From the NCBI GenBank assembly GCA_041481445.1, contig JBGPBV010000103.1, positions 1-25,177 of the forward strand: a DNA stretch of 25,177 nt, in the 5' to 3' direction. The position numbers and the translations under genes were made by a program. Each line of letters starts with the position of its first letter. The stretch's first letter is position 1. Positions 1 to 6,945 of the stretch are shown piece after piece. The notes under the pieces were generated by a model. The model had not been told where the DNA came from, made no database searches, and was given only the letters and a program-made list of their open reading frames with translations. The stretch is from AA29 sp041481445. GTDB lineage: Bacteria > Acidobacteriota > Vicinamibacteria > Fen-336.

Positions 1-180
1 CATGTCGATCTCGGTGCGCACGCGGTCTTCGATCGCCCCGTACACCTTCTCACCGCGCGGGGTGAGGAGCAGCTCCCAGTCGCGGCGGATGAGGCGCTCG
101 TTCCGGCGGCCGATCAGGTAGAGCACGACCAGGCAGCTCACGCCCGATCCCGCGATCAAGATCCCGAGGGGAACGTTCAC
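1..180 (-). CDS. Membrane-anchored hypothetical protein, N-terminal part only
   Basis: The first 60 codons of a gene running off the left edge. The start is GTG at 180-178, preceded by a clear CGGAGG about 7 nt upstream, which decides the start. Residues about 4-24 (LGILIAGSG to VLYLIG) form one hydrophobic segment followed by a basic stretch (GRRNERLIRR), so the N-terminus is probably outside and the remainder cytoplasmic. The visible tail is charged and soluble. I do not recognise the family. It lies 25 nt downstream of the seven-helix membrane protein on the same strand and is likely co-transcribed with it. Confidence 0.65.
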   Translation of the reverse strand, partial: MNVPLGILIAGSGVSCLVVLYLIGRRNERLIRRDWELLLTPRGEKVYGAIEDRVRTEIDM

Positions 181-205
181 GGGCAACCTCCGCTGACCAG
201 GTGCG

Positions 206-886
206 TCACGACGCCGCGCGCGGTATCGGGGTGGGAGCGAACCGAGTCTCGCTCTCCGGCGCCGTCCGCCAGGCCACTCGGCACCAGTAGTTGATCATGG
301 CCAGCATCGCGAACGCGCCGATGTAGCCGACCACGTCGCGGTACCGCCATCCCTTGGCGAGCAGGTCGAGGCCGAGCGTGAACACGATCAGATAGGGAGC
401 GAGGCCGACCAGGATCGCGCGCTGCAACGTGCCCAGCGGCAAACGGTACCAGAGGACGAGAGCGGCCAGAGCGGTGAGGATCCAGACGGTGCCCGTGGCC
501 AGGCGCGGCACGACCTCGAGCGCGAATACGGGATAGCCCGTCTCCGGCCCCGTCGCCGACATCGCCGTCAGCGCAGTCAGGACGAGGAGGACCAGGAACA
601 CCTTCCGCGCGGTGGCGGCCGCGGCGGGAAACGCTCGGAAGATCGCGTAGGTCAGCTCGAGCGTGACGCCGAAGCGCAGCGCGGCCACGATGACCTGCCG
701 CACCATCCACGTCTGGATCCTGTAGTCGAGGACCAGGGCGATCTCGCTGAAGACCACGCCCGCCACGTAGATCGTGAACAGCGGTAAGCGCCGATGGTGC
801 CCGCGCCAGAAGAGGATCACGAGGAGGACCAGGATCTGCAGGTCGCCAATGACCCCGAGCATCCACTGCAGGCCAGACATCGCCAC
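206..886 (-). CDS. Seven-helix integral membrane protein, unknown function
   Basis: A 226-residue, strongly hydrophobic protein with about seven predicted membrane helices. Their approximate positions are residues 8-28, 34-54, 65-87, 91-111, 129-149, 156-176 and 184-206. No catalytic motif, signal domain or cofactor site is visible. Aromatic residues at helix ends and the short loops suggest a compact bundle rather than a transporter with large domains. The start may be GTG at 886 or ATG at 880, and neither has a strong ribosome binding site. The gene follows a hairpin that lies after the 49-residue peptide gene, and it is followed 25 nt later by the partial membrane-anchored protein. Family not recognised. 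Confidence 0.7.
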   Translation of the reverse strand: MAMSGLQWMLGVIGDLQILVLLVILFWRGHHRRLPLFTIYVAGVVFSEIALVLDYRIQTWMVRQVIVAALRFGVTLELTYAIFRAFPAAAATARKVFLVLLVLTALTAMSATGPETGYPVFALEVVPRLATGTVWILTALAALVLWYRLPLGTLQRAILVGLAPYLIVFTLGLDLLAKGWRYRDVVGYIGAFAMLAMINYWCRVAWRTAPESETRFAPTPIPRAAS

Positions 887-916
887 CGGATGTTAACGCA
901 AAACGCCCAGGAGACC

Positions 917-943
917 ACGCGGGCGGCAAGAGGCCGCCCGCGT
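917..943 (-). terminator. GC-rich hairpin after the 49-residue peptide gene
   Basis: A perfect 11-bp inverted repeat (917-927 with 933-943, loop of 5 nt at 928-932) lies 11 nt after the stop of the small minus-strand gene. On the minus strand the hairpin is not followed directly by a T-run; a TTTT occurs about 15 nt later. It could be a weak intrinsic terminator or a transcript-stabilising 3' hairpin separating the small gene from the membrane gene downstream. Confidence 0.5.
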
Positions 944-954
944 TTCCGGTAGGA

Positions 955-1104
955 CTACCAGGGTGGTGGAGGAGGATAGGTGTCCTCGGACACCTGAACC
1001 GACCCGCCTCCCATCGCGAAGGCCGTCGTAGCCACTCGACCCACCAGATAGAAGCCACCCACCAGCTCGAGCACGAGCACACCCAAACGCAGCGCAGCTC
1101 TCAT
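955..1104 (-). CDS. 49-residue single-span membrane peptide
   Basis: A short reading frame supported by an excellent ribosome binding site (GGAGG, 6 nt before ATG at 1104) and by an AT-rich promoter region upstream. The product begins MRAALRLGVLVLELVGGFYL, a hydrophobic segment at about residues 5-24. It continues through a small-residue stretch to a proline-rich tail ending TYPPPPPW. It could be an exported or membrane-bound small protein with a short outward tail. The stop (TAG, 957-955) is followed by an 11-bp hairpin. It is divergent from the GAF/Fis regulator, with only 136 nt between the starts, so it may be a target of that regulator. No family recognised. Confidence 0.55.
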   Translation of the reverse strand: MRAALRLGVLVLELVGGFYLVGRVATTAFAMGGGSVQVSEDTYPPPPPW

Positions 1105-1150
1105 CGATCCCTCCAGGCGTCAAACGGCAGCGCCATGTCCAGAAGGCGAG

Positions 1151-1202
1151 ATCATGTATATAAAGTAGACGTTTTGTCAATCGAATGTACCATTCGTATA
1201 CG
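1151..1202. promoter_or_regulatory. Divergent promoter region with back-to-back -35 boxes
   Basis: This is the most AT-rich stretch of the window. On the plus strand TTGTCA (1174-1179) is followed after exactly 17 bp by TATACG (1197-1202), a sigma70-like pair facing the regulator gene. On the minus strand a perfect TTGACA (1180-1175) overlaps the first -35 box. AT-rich -10 candidates follow on the minus strand (TACATG after 16 bp, CATGAT after 18 bp), facing the 49-residue peptide gene. The two promoters would therefore share their -35 region and compete or be co-regulated. Motif positions are read directly; activity is inferred. Confidence 0.5.
1182..1196. promoter_or_regulatory. Palindromic operator candidate in the promoter spacer
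   Basis: CGAATG-TAC-CATTCG is a perfect inverted repeat with 6-bp arms and a 3-nt centre. It lies between the -35 and -10 elements of the plus-strand promoter and just upstream of the minus-strand -35 box. A dimeric protein bound here would cover the regulator's promoter, which fits autorepression, and could affect the divergent small gene. The binding protein is unknown; the adjacent Fis-type regulator is the obvious candidate. Confidence 0.45.
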
Positions 1203-1240
1203 CTCTGTGGCACAATATGCCCGGGTCAAGGAGAGTGGGG

Positions 1241-1885
1241 ATGAGGCTTTCGAGCGGAACGAGCCGGGGGATCCCGGCAGGTGGGCACTCGCTACTGACG
1301 CTGTTTGCCGCGCGGGGAACCGACCCGGGTGTCGTGGATGCGGTCGAGACCCTGTGGAGGCGCGCGAAGGATCAGCTACAGCCGGGACAAGTCATCCAGG
1401 TCCCCGACCTCGTGGCGACTCCGGAAGGGGCCGCCTTGCCCGGCCCCCGCGCCTCGAGCGTGACCGTGCTGCCCGTCTTCGACGGTGAACGGCTCGTCGC
1501 GCTCGTCTACGTCGACGGCGTGGAGAGGGATTTCGCGGGGCCCGAGATCGACCGTCTGGCCCGGTTCTCGCGTACGCTGGCGGGCGCGTCCGATCCGGAG
1601 CCGGAGGCGGGGGCATGGGAGGCCGCGGGCCTCGAGACCTACCTCGAGCGCACGCCGGTCCAGGACATCGAGCGCCAGAAGCTGCTGCTGCTGCTGGAGC
1701 GCCACGGATGGAACATCGCGCGCGTGGCGCGGCTCATGGGCATCACGCGGCGGACGATCTACCTGCGGTTGCGGCGGTACAACGTCCCGCGCCAGCGGGT
1801 CTACAGGTCGCGGATGCCTCGGACGGCGTCCCCCGGACGTGCTATCCCGGCGGCGGTCCCTCCGGGTCGGCCACTGCCGCGTTGA
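1241..1885 (+). CDS. GAF-like/Fis-type HTH transcription regulator
   Basis: A 214-residue protein from ATG 1241, chosen because AAGGAGAG sits about 5 nt upstream; an ATG at 1217 has no such site. Residues about 20-115 resemble a small GAF-type sensor (the VTVLPVFDGERLVALVYVD strand pattern). A charged linker follows. Residues 145-183 form a Fis/NtrC-type helix-turn-helix (ERHGWNIARVARLMGITRRT), preceded by five consecutive CTG-encoded leucines. There is no AAA+ ATPase, so it cannot by itself open sigma54 promoters; it may act as a repressor or co-activator. The tail is Arg/Pro-rich. Its 3' end overlaps the convergent YgfK-like gene by 44 nt. A palindrome in its own promoter suggests autoregulation. 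Confidence 0.75.
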   Translation: MRLSSGTSRGIPAGGHSLLTLFAARGTDPGVVDAVETLWRRAKDQLQPGQVIQVPDLVATPEGAALPGPRASSVTVLPVFDGERLVALVYVDGVERDFAGPEIDRLARFSRTLAGASDPEPEAGAWEAAGLETYLERTPVQDIERQKLLLLLERHGWNIARVARLMGITRRTIYLRLRRYNVPRQRVYRSRMPRTASPGRAIPAAVPPGRPLPR

Positions 1886-3950
1886 CGGGGTTGCTGCGGG
1901 CGGTGTCGAGGACGCCGTCCACGATCAGCGCCATGTTGAGGTACGCCGAGAAGTCGAGCGCATGCCCCTCCGGGGCCCCGTCCCGCGCCCGCGCGCCCAG
2001 CGGACGCCGCTCGGCGTGGCTCACCTCGACCGTGATCACGCCGTCCGTGAAAAGGCCCTGATCGCGGGCCCGATCGACGTCCAGCCGGTACTCGCGGCCG
2101 CGGATGCGGCCCCAGACGGCGTCTCCCCGCGCGTCCCGCCGCACGAAGAACCCGTCACGCTCCCGCAGGGCCGTCCAGGCCTGCAGCGATCCGAACAGAC
2201 GCGGCTTCTCGATGTAGGGGCCCCGGTCCTCCGGGCAGAACACGTCGCAGTTGCCGCACTCGTTGCAGAAGTCCTGGAAGTTCGCGATCTGGTGGGCCTT
2301 GGCCGCCACGAACGCGCCCGCGGGCACGTCCGTGACCGCACCGCCGCGGACGACGAAGTTCCGATAGTCCACGGACAGCGGGACCGTCTCGTACACGAAG
2401 TTGGCGTCGTTGGGGCAGACGGGCACGCACTTGTCGCAGTTGATGCAGTCGAAGAGCGCGAGGTAGGAGCCGATCTTGCGCGGGACGGCGCGGTTCCGCT
2501 CCGCGCGGTAGCGCGGATCCGACGCCGCGCGCGCCGCCACCACCGGCGTGTTGAGCCGGGCGGCGCGCCGGACGAGGCGGTCGTAGAGGCCGGGCCCGCC
2601 CGCCTTCTCCGCCGCCGCCGCGAGGTCGCCGCCGCCGGCAACCGCGGCCAGGAGCTGCTCCCGCCCCGGGCCCTCCGGCGTCTCCGCGCGCACGGCCGCC
2701 TCGCCCTGGCCCAGCGCGCGCACGACGAAGTCGCCGAGCCGGGTGGCCCCCACCGCGCGCATGCGCTCCTCGAGCAAGGAGCCGTACCGCGCCAGCCGGC
2801 CGTATCCGCCCGGGCGCAGCAGGTCGGTGCAGGTCGTGATCGGGGTGAAGAAGAGGGCCGCGCAGTCCGGATAGTTCTGCGCGTCCACGCCCGCGGAGAA
2901 CGAGATCGGCACTTCCGGCCGCGCCCGCCGGTATTTCTCGACCAGGGCCAGCGTGATCACGTGCAGGGGCCCGCCCGAGAGGTACATGACGGACTCGGAG
3001 GCCGGGAAGAACGCGCGATGGTTCCGCACCACCAGCGTGTTCGAGAACTTCGCCTGGAAGGTGCGTCCGAGGGAGCGCGCCAGCTCGGACAGCCGGTCCG
3101 TGATCTCGAGGGCCTGCCCCCACTGCAGGTCCTTGTCGAAGTCAAGGGCGCGCGTGCGGACCTCCTGGTAGCCGAGCACGTCGTGCAGCAGCCCGTCGAC
3201 CGCCTCCTTCCCCAGCAGGGTCGGGTTGAGCTTGACCGTCACGTGCACGCCCATCTCCGTGAGCAGGAAGCGCACGATGCCCTCGATCTCGTGGGCGGGG
3301 CAGCCGTGGAACGTGGACAGCGTGATCTGGTCGCTCAGGCGCGTCGTGAAGTCGAGGTCGCGCCACCGCGCGAGGTCGGGCGGGATCTCCTCGCGCAGGG
3401 CGGCCACGACCGCCCCCGCGTCCTTCATCGACTCGATCCACCCTCTCACCGGCGGAGAGCGGATCCCGGCCAGGTCGTAGCCGACGCTCATGTCGAGGAT
3501 CGTGTCCTGCTTGAGCCGGTCCGACGGCAGACCCAGCAGGTTGTCCGCCTTGAGGACGTCCACCAGCATCGAGCCGGCCACGTACTCGCGCAGGCTGTCT
3601 TCGAGGCGCAGCTCCTGGCTCCACTCGACGTTGTAGCCGAGGCTCGTCACGTCGATGCAGGGGCGGGGGAGCACCAGCCGGTCGTTGATCTGGATCGTCT
3701 TGAGCTCCAGGATCCGGCTGCCCGCCAGCCACGAGAGCACGACGTTCTGCGCCATCTGGTCCTGGGGGCCGGCGGCGGGGCCGAGCGGGCTGGACGCGCG
3801 CCGGCCGTGGAAGAGGACGGAGGTGTCGAGATCGGCGGCGCCGTGCCAGAACTTGCGCGCGGGCAGGTCGAACACCTTGCCCTCGCGCTCGTGCTCGCGC
3901 CGCAGGCGCCTCAGCAGGGCGCCGAAGGGCGCCCCCACGAGCTCGGCCAT
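1842..3950 (-). CDS. YgfK-like Fe-S oxidoreductase lacking the FAD/NAD(P) domain
   Basis: 702 residues. Residues about 1-400 match the N-terminal TIM-barrel-like part of E. coli YgfK: GPAAGPQDQMAQN near 57-69, ELKTIQIND near 82-90, TLSTFHGCPAHEIE near 210-223 and KLNPTLLGK near 240-248. Residues 502-512 and 562-572 hold two CX2CX2CX3CP motifs for two [4Fe-4S] clusters, as at the YgfK C-terminus. E. coli YgfK is about 1030 residues and has a GltD-like FAD/NAD(P) module between these parts; here only a helical linker of about 100 residues is present. The start ATG overlaps the upstream stop by one base (TGATG). YgfK biochemistry is unresolved, though homologues sit in purine/urate loci. Homology is confident; the role is inferred. 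Confidence 0.85.
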   Translation of the reverse strand: MAELVGAPFGALLRRLRREHEREGKVFDLPARKFWHGAADLDTSVLFHGRRASSPLGPAAGPQDQMAQNVVLSWLAGSRILELKTIQINDRLVLPRPCIDVTSLGYNVEWSQELRLEDSLREYVAGSMLVDVLKADNLLGLPSDRLKQDTILDMSVGYDLAGIRSPPVRGWIESMKDAGAVVAALREEIPPDLARWRDLDFTTRLSDQITLSTFHGCPAHEIEGIVRFLLTEMGVHVTVKLNPTLLGKEAVDGLLHDVLGYQEVRTRALDFDKDLQWGQALEITDRLSELARSLGRTFQAKFSNTLVVRNHRAFFPASESVMYLSGGPLHVITLALVEKYRRARPEVPISFSAGVDAQNYPDCAALFFTPITTCTDLLRPGGYGRLARYGSLLEERMRAVGATRLGDFVVRALGQGEAAVRAETPEGPGREQLLAAVAGGGDLAAAAEKAGGPGLYDRLVRRAARLNTPVVAARAASDPRYRAERNRAVPRKIGSYLALFDCINCDKCVPVCPNDANFVYETVPLSVDYRNFVVRGGAVTDVPAGAFVAAKAHQIANFQDFCNECGNCDVFCPEDRGPYIEKPRLFGSLQAWTALRERDGFFVRRDARGDAVWGRIRGREYRLDVDRARDQGLFTDGVITVEVSHAERRPLGARARDGAPEGHALDFSAYLNMALIVDGVLDTARSNPVNAAVADPEGPPPG

Positions 3951-4384
3951 CAGTGCACCGGCACCGAGTGATAGAGGCGCGCCGACCGCACGATCCCTTC
4001 CACCTCCTCCGACTCCTGGTCGCGCTCGGCCAGGGAGCAGGCGTACGACATCAGGAGCGCGGTCTCGTCGTCCGTCACCGACCAGAAGGTCCAGTGGTTG
4101 GTTTCCGTCTCGCGCTCGTACGTGTAGATGCGGCATCCCATCCCGGGGGAGAGCCCGATCTGCGACTCCTCGACGTCCAGGCCGAGGCTGCGCAGGAAGC
4201 GGGTGAGGAAGTCGGCGCCTCCGAAGCTGCCCTGCCGGCCGCGGACGTGGCGGGCGGCGGAGAGGTAGAGGATGCCGATCCCGCGCGGGCTCTGCAGGGT
4301 CGTGACGCAGTCCTCCGTCCGCCGGTGCCAGCCTTCGGGCACCTCCACCGTGAACCAGCCCATGGGGTCGGTGAGGATGGGCAC
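3950..4384 (-). CDS. Small PsbP/Mog1-like hypothetical protein
   Basis: A 144-residue soluble protein from GTG 4384, with GAGGG about 8 nt upstream overlapping the previous stop codon. An alternative ATG lies seven codons in. The pattern is an early TVEVPEGW, a central region rich in strands, then TNHWTFWSV, LLMSYACSL and a final acidic helix EESEEV-like stretch. It recalls the PsbP/Mog1/DUF1795 type of small alpha/beta domain, but this is a pattern impression. There is no signal peptide and no catalytic motif. It is sandwiched between the D-aminoacylase (11-nt gap) and the YgfK-like gene (1-nt overlap), so all three are probably translated from one message; it may be an assembly or accessory factor. 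Confidence 0.7.
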   Translation of the reverse strand: MPILTDPMGWFTVEVPEGWHRRTEDCVTTLQSPRGIGILYLSAARHVRGRQGSFGGADFLTRFLRSLGLDVEESQIGLSPGMGCRIYTYERETETNHWTFWSVTDDETALLMSYACSLAERDQESEEVEGIVRSARLYHSVPVH

Positions 4385-4395
4385 CTCGGATGCCC

Positions 4396-5976
4396 TCAGG
4401 AGACCACGAGGCCGGGCCGGCGGCCCGTCATCTCGCCGCCGCGGACGACCGGCTCTCCCCCCACGAACACGTCGCGAACGCCCTCGGGGAAGCGCATCGG
4501 CTCCTCGAAGGTGGCGCGGTCGGCCACGGTGGCGGGGTCGAACACGACGAGGTTGGCCCGGAGCCCCTCCGCCACCAGGCCGTGGTCGGCGAAGCCGAAG
4601 GCCTCCGCGGCCTGGGAGGTCATCTTGCGGACCGCCTCCTCGAGCGAGAGGGTGTGCCGCTCGCGGACGTAGCGGGCGAGCACGCGCGGGTAGGTGCCGT
4701 ACGCGCGCGGATGGGGCCGGCCCCCGAGCAGGCCGTCGCTGCAGACGTTGGCGAAGGGCAGGCGCAGGAACCGCTCGACCCCGGCCTCGTCCTGCGAGAA
4801 CGACACCATCGCCACCCCCATCCGCTCCTCGCGCAGCAGGTCGAAGGCGGCCTCGAAGGGGTCCTGTCCCCGTGCCCGCGCCACCTCCAGGAGCGTCCGT
4901 CCCAGCCACTCCGGATGCCGGCCGGACGGGATGTCCGCCACCACGATCCCCTCCGGGCCCGTCCACTTCCAGAAGTTGTCCCACTCCGCGGGGGCGGGGT
5001 CGGCCATCATCGTGCGCAGGCGCCGCCGCGCCTCTGGATCGGACAGCCGGGCCAGGGTGGCCTCCGTGCCTCCATCGTGCGCCCACGGAGGGAGGATCGC
5101 GCCGAGCAGCGTGCTTCCCGCGACGTAGGGGTACTGGTCGGCGGTGAGGCGCTGGCCGGCGCGCCGCCCCTCCTCCAGGCGGCGGGCCACGTCCTCCGCG
5201 CGCGCCCAGTTCTCCCGCCCGGCCACCTTGAGGTGCGAGACGTGGACGGGGCAGCCAGACTCGCGCGCGACGCGGATCATCTCGTCGAGCGCGTCGAGGA
5301 TCCGGTCGCTCTCGCTCCGCAGGTGGACGACCAGGGGCCGCTGGCCCTCCGCGAGCACGCGGCCGAGGGCGATCAGCTCCTCCGTGTCCGCGTAGCAGCA
5401 GGGCGGGTAGATGAGCCCGGTGGAGAGGCCGCAGGCGCCCTCGGCCAGGCCCTCCCGGAGCAGGTCCTGCATGGCGGCGAGCGCGGGCGCGTCCGCGCGG
5501 CGGTCCTGTCCCCCGAGCACGCACTGGCGGATGGCGCCGTGGGGGACGAGGTAGGCGACGTCGGGGGCGGGGCGCGCGCCGGCCACTCGATCGAGATAGC
5601 CGCGCACGGACGACCAGTCCCATTCCACGCCGAAGTCGCCGAGCAGGCCGGCCAGCTTCTGCTTCCAGGCGGCGCGCTCCTCCGCGCGCACGGGCGCGAC
5701 GGAGATGCCGTCCTGGCCGAACACCTCGAGCGTGATCCCCTGGCGGACCTTCATGGGCAGGAGGGGATCGGCCAGCACCTTCACGTCGGAATGGCTGTGG
5801 GTGTCGATGAAGCCGGGGCAGACCACGTGGCCGGCGCAGTCGATCTCCTCCGCGCCGTGCAGGTCCGTCCCGATGGCGGCGATGCGCGCGTCGCGCAGGC
5901 CCACGTCGGCCGGGCGTCCGGGCGCGCCCGTGCCGTCGACGAGGCGGCCGCCCTTCAACACCCGATCGAAGGCCAT
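4396..5976 (-). CDS. N-acyl-D-amino-acid deacylase (D-aminoacylase family)
   Basis: 526 residues, amidohydrolase superfamily. Family enzymes hydrolyse N-acyl-D-amino acids in the cytoplasm to the free D-amino acid. Visible metal ligands are H60 and H62 in GFIDTHSHSD, H218 in VVHLRSESD, H248 in VHVSHLK and the catalytic-type D414 in NVCSDG. The metal-bridging cysteine of the Alcaligenes enzyme (GNCG motif) is replaced by aspartate (GQDG, D89), a variant I believe is found in part of the family. Composite beta-sandwich segments lie at both ends. The start ATG 5976 comes 8 nt after the nitrilase stop, without an obvious ribosome binding site, suggesting coupling. The true substrate could be another N-acyl or N-carbamoyl amino compound. 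Confidence 0.85.
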   Translation of the reverse strand: MAFDRVLKGGRLVDGTGAPGRPADVGLRDARIAAIGTDLHGAEEIDCAGHVVCPGFIDTHSHSDVKVLADPLLPMKVRQGITLEVFGQDGISVAPVRAEERAAWKQKLAGLLGDFGVEWDWSSVRGYLDRVAGARPAPDVAYLVPHGAIRQCVLGGQDRRADAPALAAMQDLLREGLAEGACGLSTGLIYPPCCYADTEELIALGRVLAEGQRPLVVHLRSESDRILDALDEMIRVARESGCPVHVSHLKVAGRENWARAEDVARRLEEGRRAGQRLTADQYPYVAGSTLLGAILPPWAHDGGTEATLARLSDPEARRRLRTMMADPAPAEWDNFWKWTGPEGIVVADIPSGRHPEWLGRTLLEVARARGQDPFEAAFDLLREERMGVAMVSFSQDEAGVERFLRLPFANVCSDGLLGGRPHPRAYGTYPRVLARYVRERHTLSLEEAVRKMTSQAAEAFGFADHGLVAEGLRANLVVFDPATVADRATFEEPMRFPEGVRDVFVGGEPVVRGGEMTGRRPGLVVS

Positions 5977-5984
5977 GGTCGGCG

Positions 5985-6863
5985 CTACAACACGTCCTTG
6001 GCGATGTCCGCGTAGCTCTCCGGGCGGCGGTCCCGGTAGAACTGCCAGTGGGCGCGCACCTTGTCGATCATCTCGAGGTCCAGGTCGGCCGTCACCAGCT
6101 CGTCCTTGTCACGGCTCCCGATGGCGAGGATCTCGCCGTAGGGGTTGCAGAAGTAGGAGCTGCCGTAGAAGTCGCCGAAGTTCCAGGGCGCCTCCCGGCC
6201 GACGCGGTTGTTCGTACCGACGAAGTAGCCGTTGGCGATCGCCATCGAGGTCTGCTCGATCTTCCAGAGGTTGTCGGAGTGGCCCGACGTGGTCGCGGAG
6301 GGGACGAAGACGATCTCCGCGCCGTGCAGGCCGAGCAACCGCCCGCCCTCCGGGAAGTGGCGGTCGTAGCAGATGTAGACGCCGATGGTCGCGTAGCGCG
6401 TCTTGAAGACGGGATAGCCGAGGTTGCCGGGCTTGAAGTAGAACTTCTCCCAGAACGCGGGCAGGCAGTGCGGGATGTGGTTCTTCCGGTACTTCCCGAG
6501 ATAGGTGCCGTCCGCGTCCAGCACCGCCGCCGTGTTGTAGTAGACGCCGGTGGCCTCCTCCTCGTACACCGGGACCACCATCACCATCTTGTGCTTCCGG
6601 GCGAGGTCCTGCATCAGGCGGATGGTCGGCCCCTCGGGGACGCGCTCGGTGAAGTGGTACCAGCGCGGGTCCTGCTCCGCCGCGAAGTACGGCCCGTAGA
6701 ACAGCTCCTGGAGGCAGAGCACCTGGACGCCCTTGGCCGCCGCCTCCTCGATGAGGCGCAGGTGCTTGGCGATCATGGCCTCGCGCACGTCGGCCAGGCT
6801 GGCCTTGTCGGGAGAGAGGACGTTGCTGGCCTGGATGAGGCCGCCGCGGACGAGGCGTGGCAT
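5985..6863 (-). CDS. Beta-ureidopropionase-type nitrilase superfamily amidohydrolase
   Basis: 292 residues, one carbon-nitrogen hydrolase domain. The catalytic triad is visible as E53 (LCLQELFYG), K127 (KYRKNHIPH) and C165 (GVYICYDRHFPEG). Further segments closely resemble eukaryotic beta-ureidopropionase, notably GNLGYPVF, AEIVFVPSAT, NRVG, DFGDFYGSSYF-like and a closing W-F-Y-RRPE-YA pattern. That enzyme hydrolyses N-carbamoyl-beta-alanine to beta-alanine, CO2 and ammonia; N-carbamoyl amino acids or N-carbamoylputrescine are alternatives. The start ATG 6863 has GGAG about 8 nt upstream. It is followed 8 nt later by the D-aminoacylase, pointing to stepwise removal of C-N groups. Confidence 0.88.
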   Translation of the reverse strand: MPRLVRGGLIQASNVLSPDKASLADVREAMIAKHLRLIEEAAAKGVQVLCLQELFYGPYFAAEQDPRWYHFTERVPEGPTIRLMQDLARKHKMVMVVPVYEEEATGVYYNTAAVLDADGTYLGKYRKNHIPHCLPAFWEKFYFKPGNLGYPVFKTRYATIGVYICYDRHFPEGGRLLGLHGAEIVFVPSATTSGHSDNLWKIEQTSMAIANGYFVGTNNRVGREAPWNFGDFYGSSYFCNPYGEILAIGSRDKDELVTADLDLEMIDKVRAHWQFYRDRRPESYADIAKDVL

Positions 6864-6945
6864 GCGGGTCTCCGTGTGGAACGAGTACGGCGGCCATTAG
6901 ACCACGGCCGGTGCCCGGCCGGAATCGCGCGAGGCGGGCCCGCGA

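Noticed and set aside
893..1213. A 106-codon minus-strand frame
   Set aside because: It crosses the AT-rich promoter region and the hairpin. The 49-codon frame within it, in another phase, has a far better ribosome binding site.
1681..1695. (CTG)5 triplet run as a functional repeat
   Set aside because: It encodes five leucines in the helix before the DNA-binding motif and is explained by codon bias.
1485..3971. An open frame of 828 codons on the plus strand
   Set aside because: It is the antisense shadow of the YgfK-like gene; its product is Arg/Ala/His-rich without domain motifs, as expected when high third-position GC removes stops.
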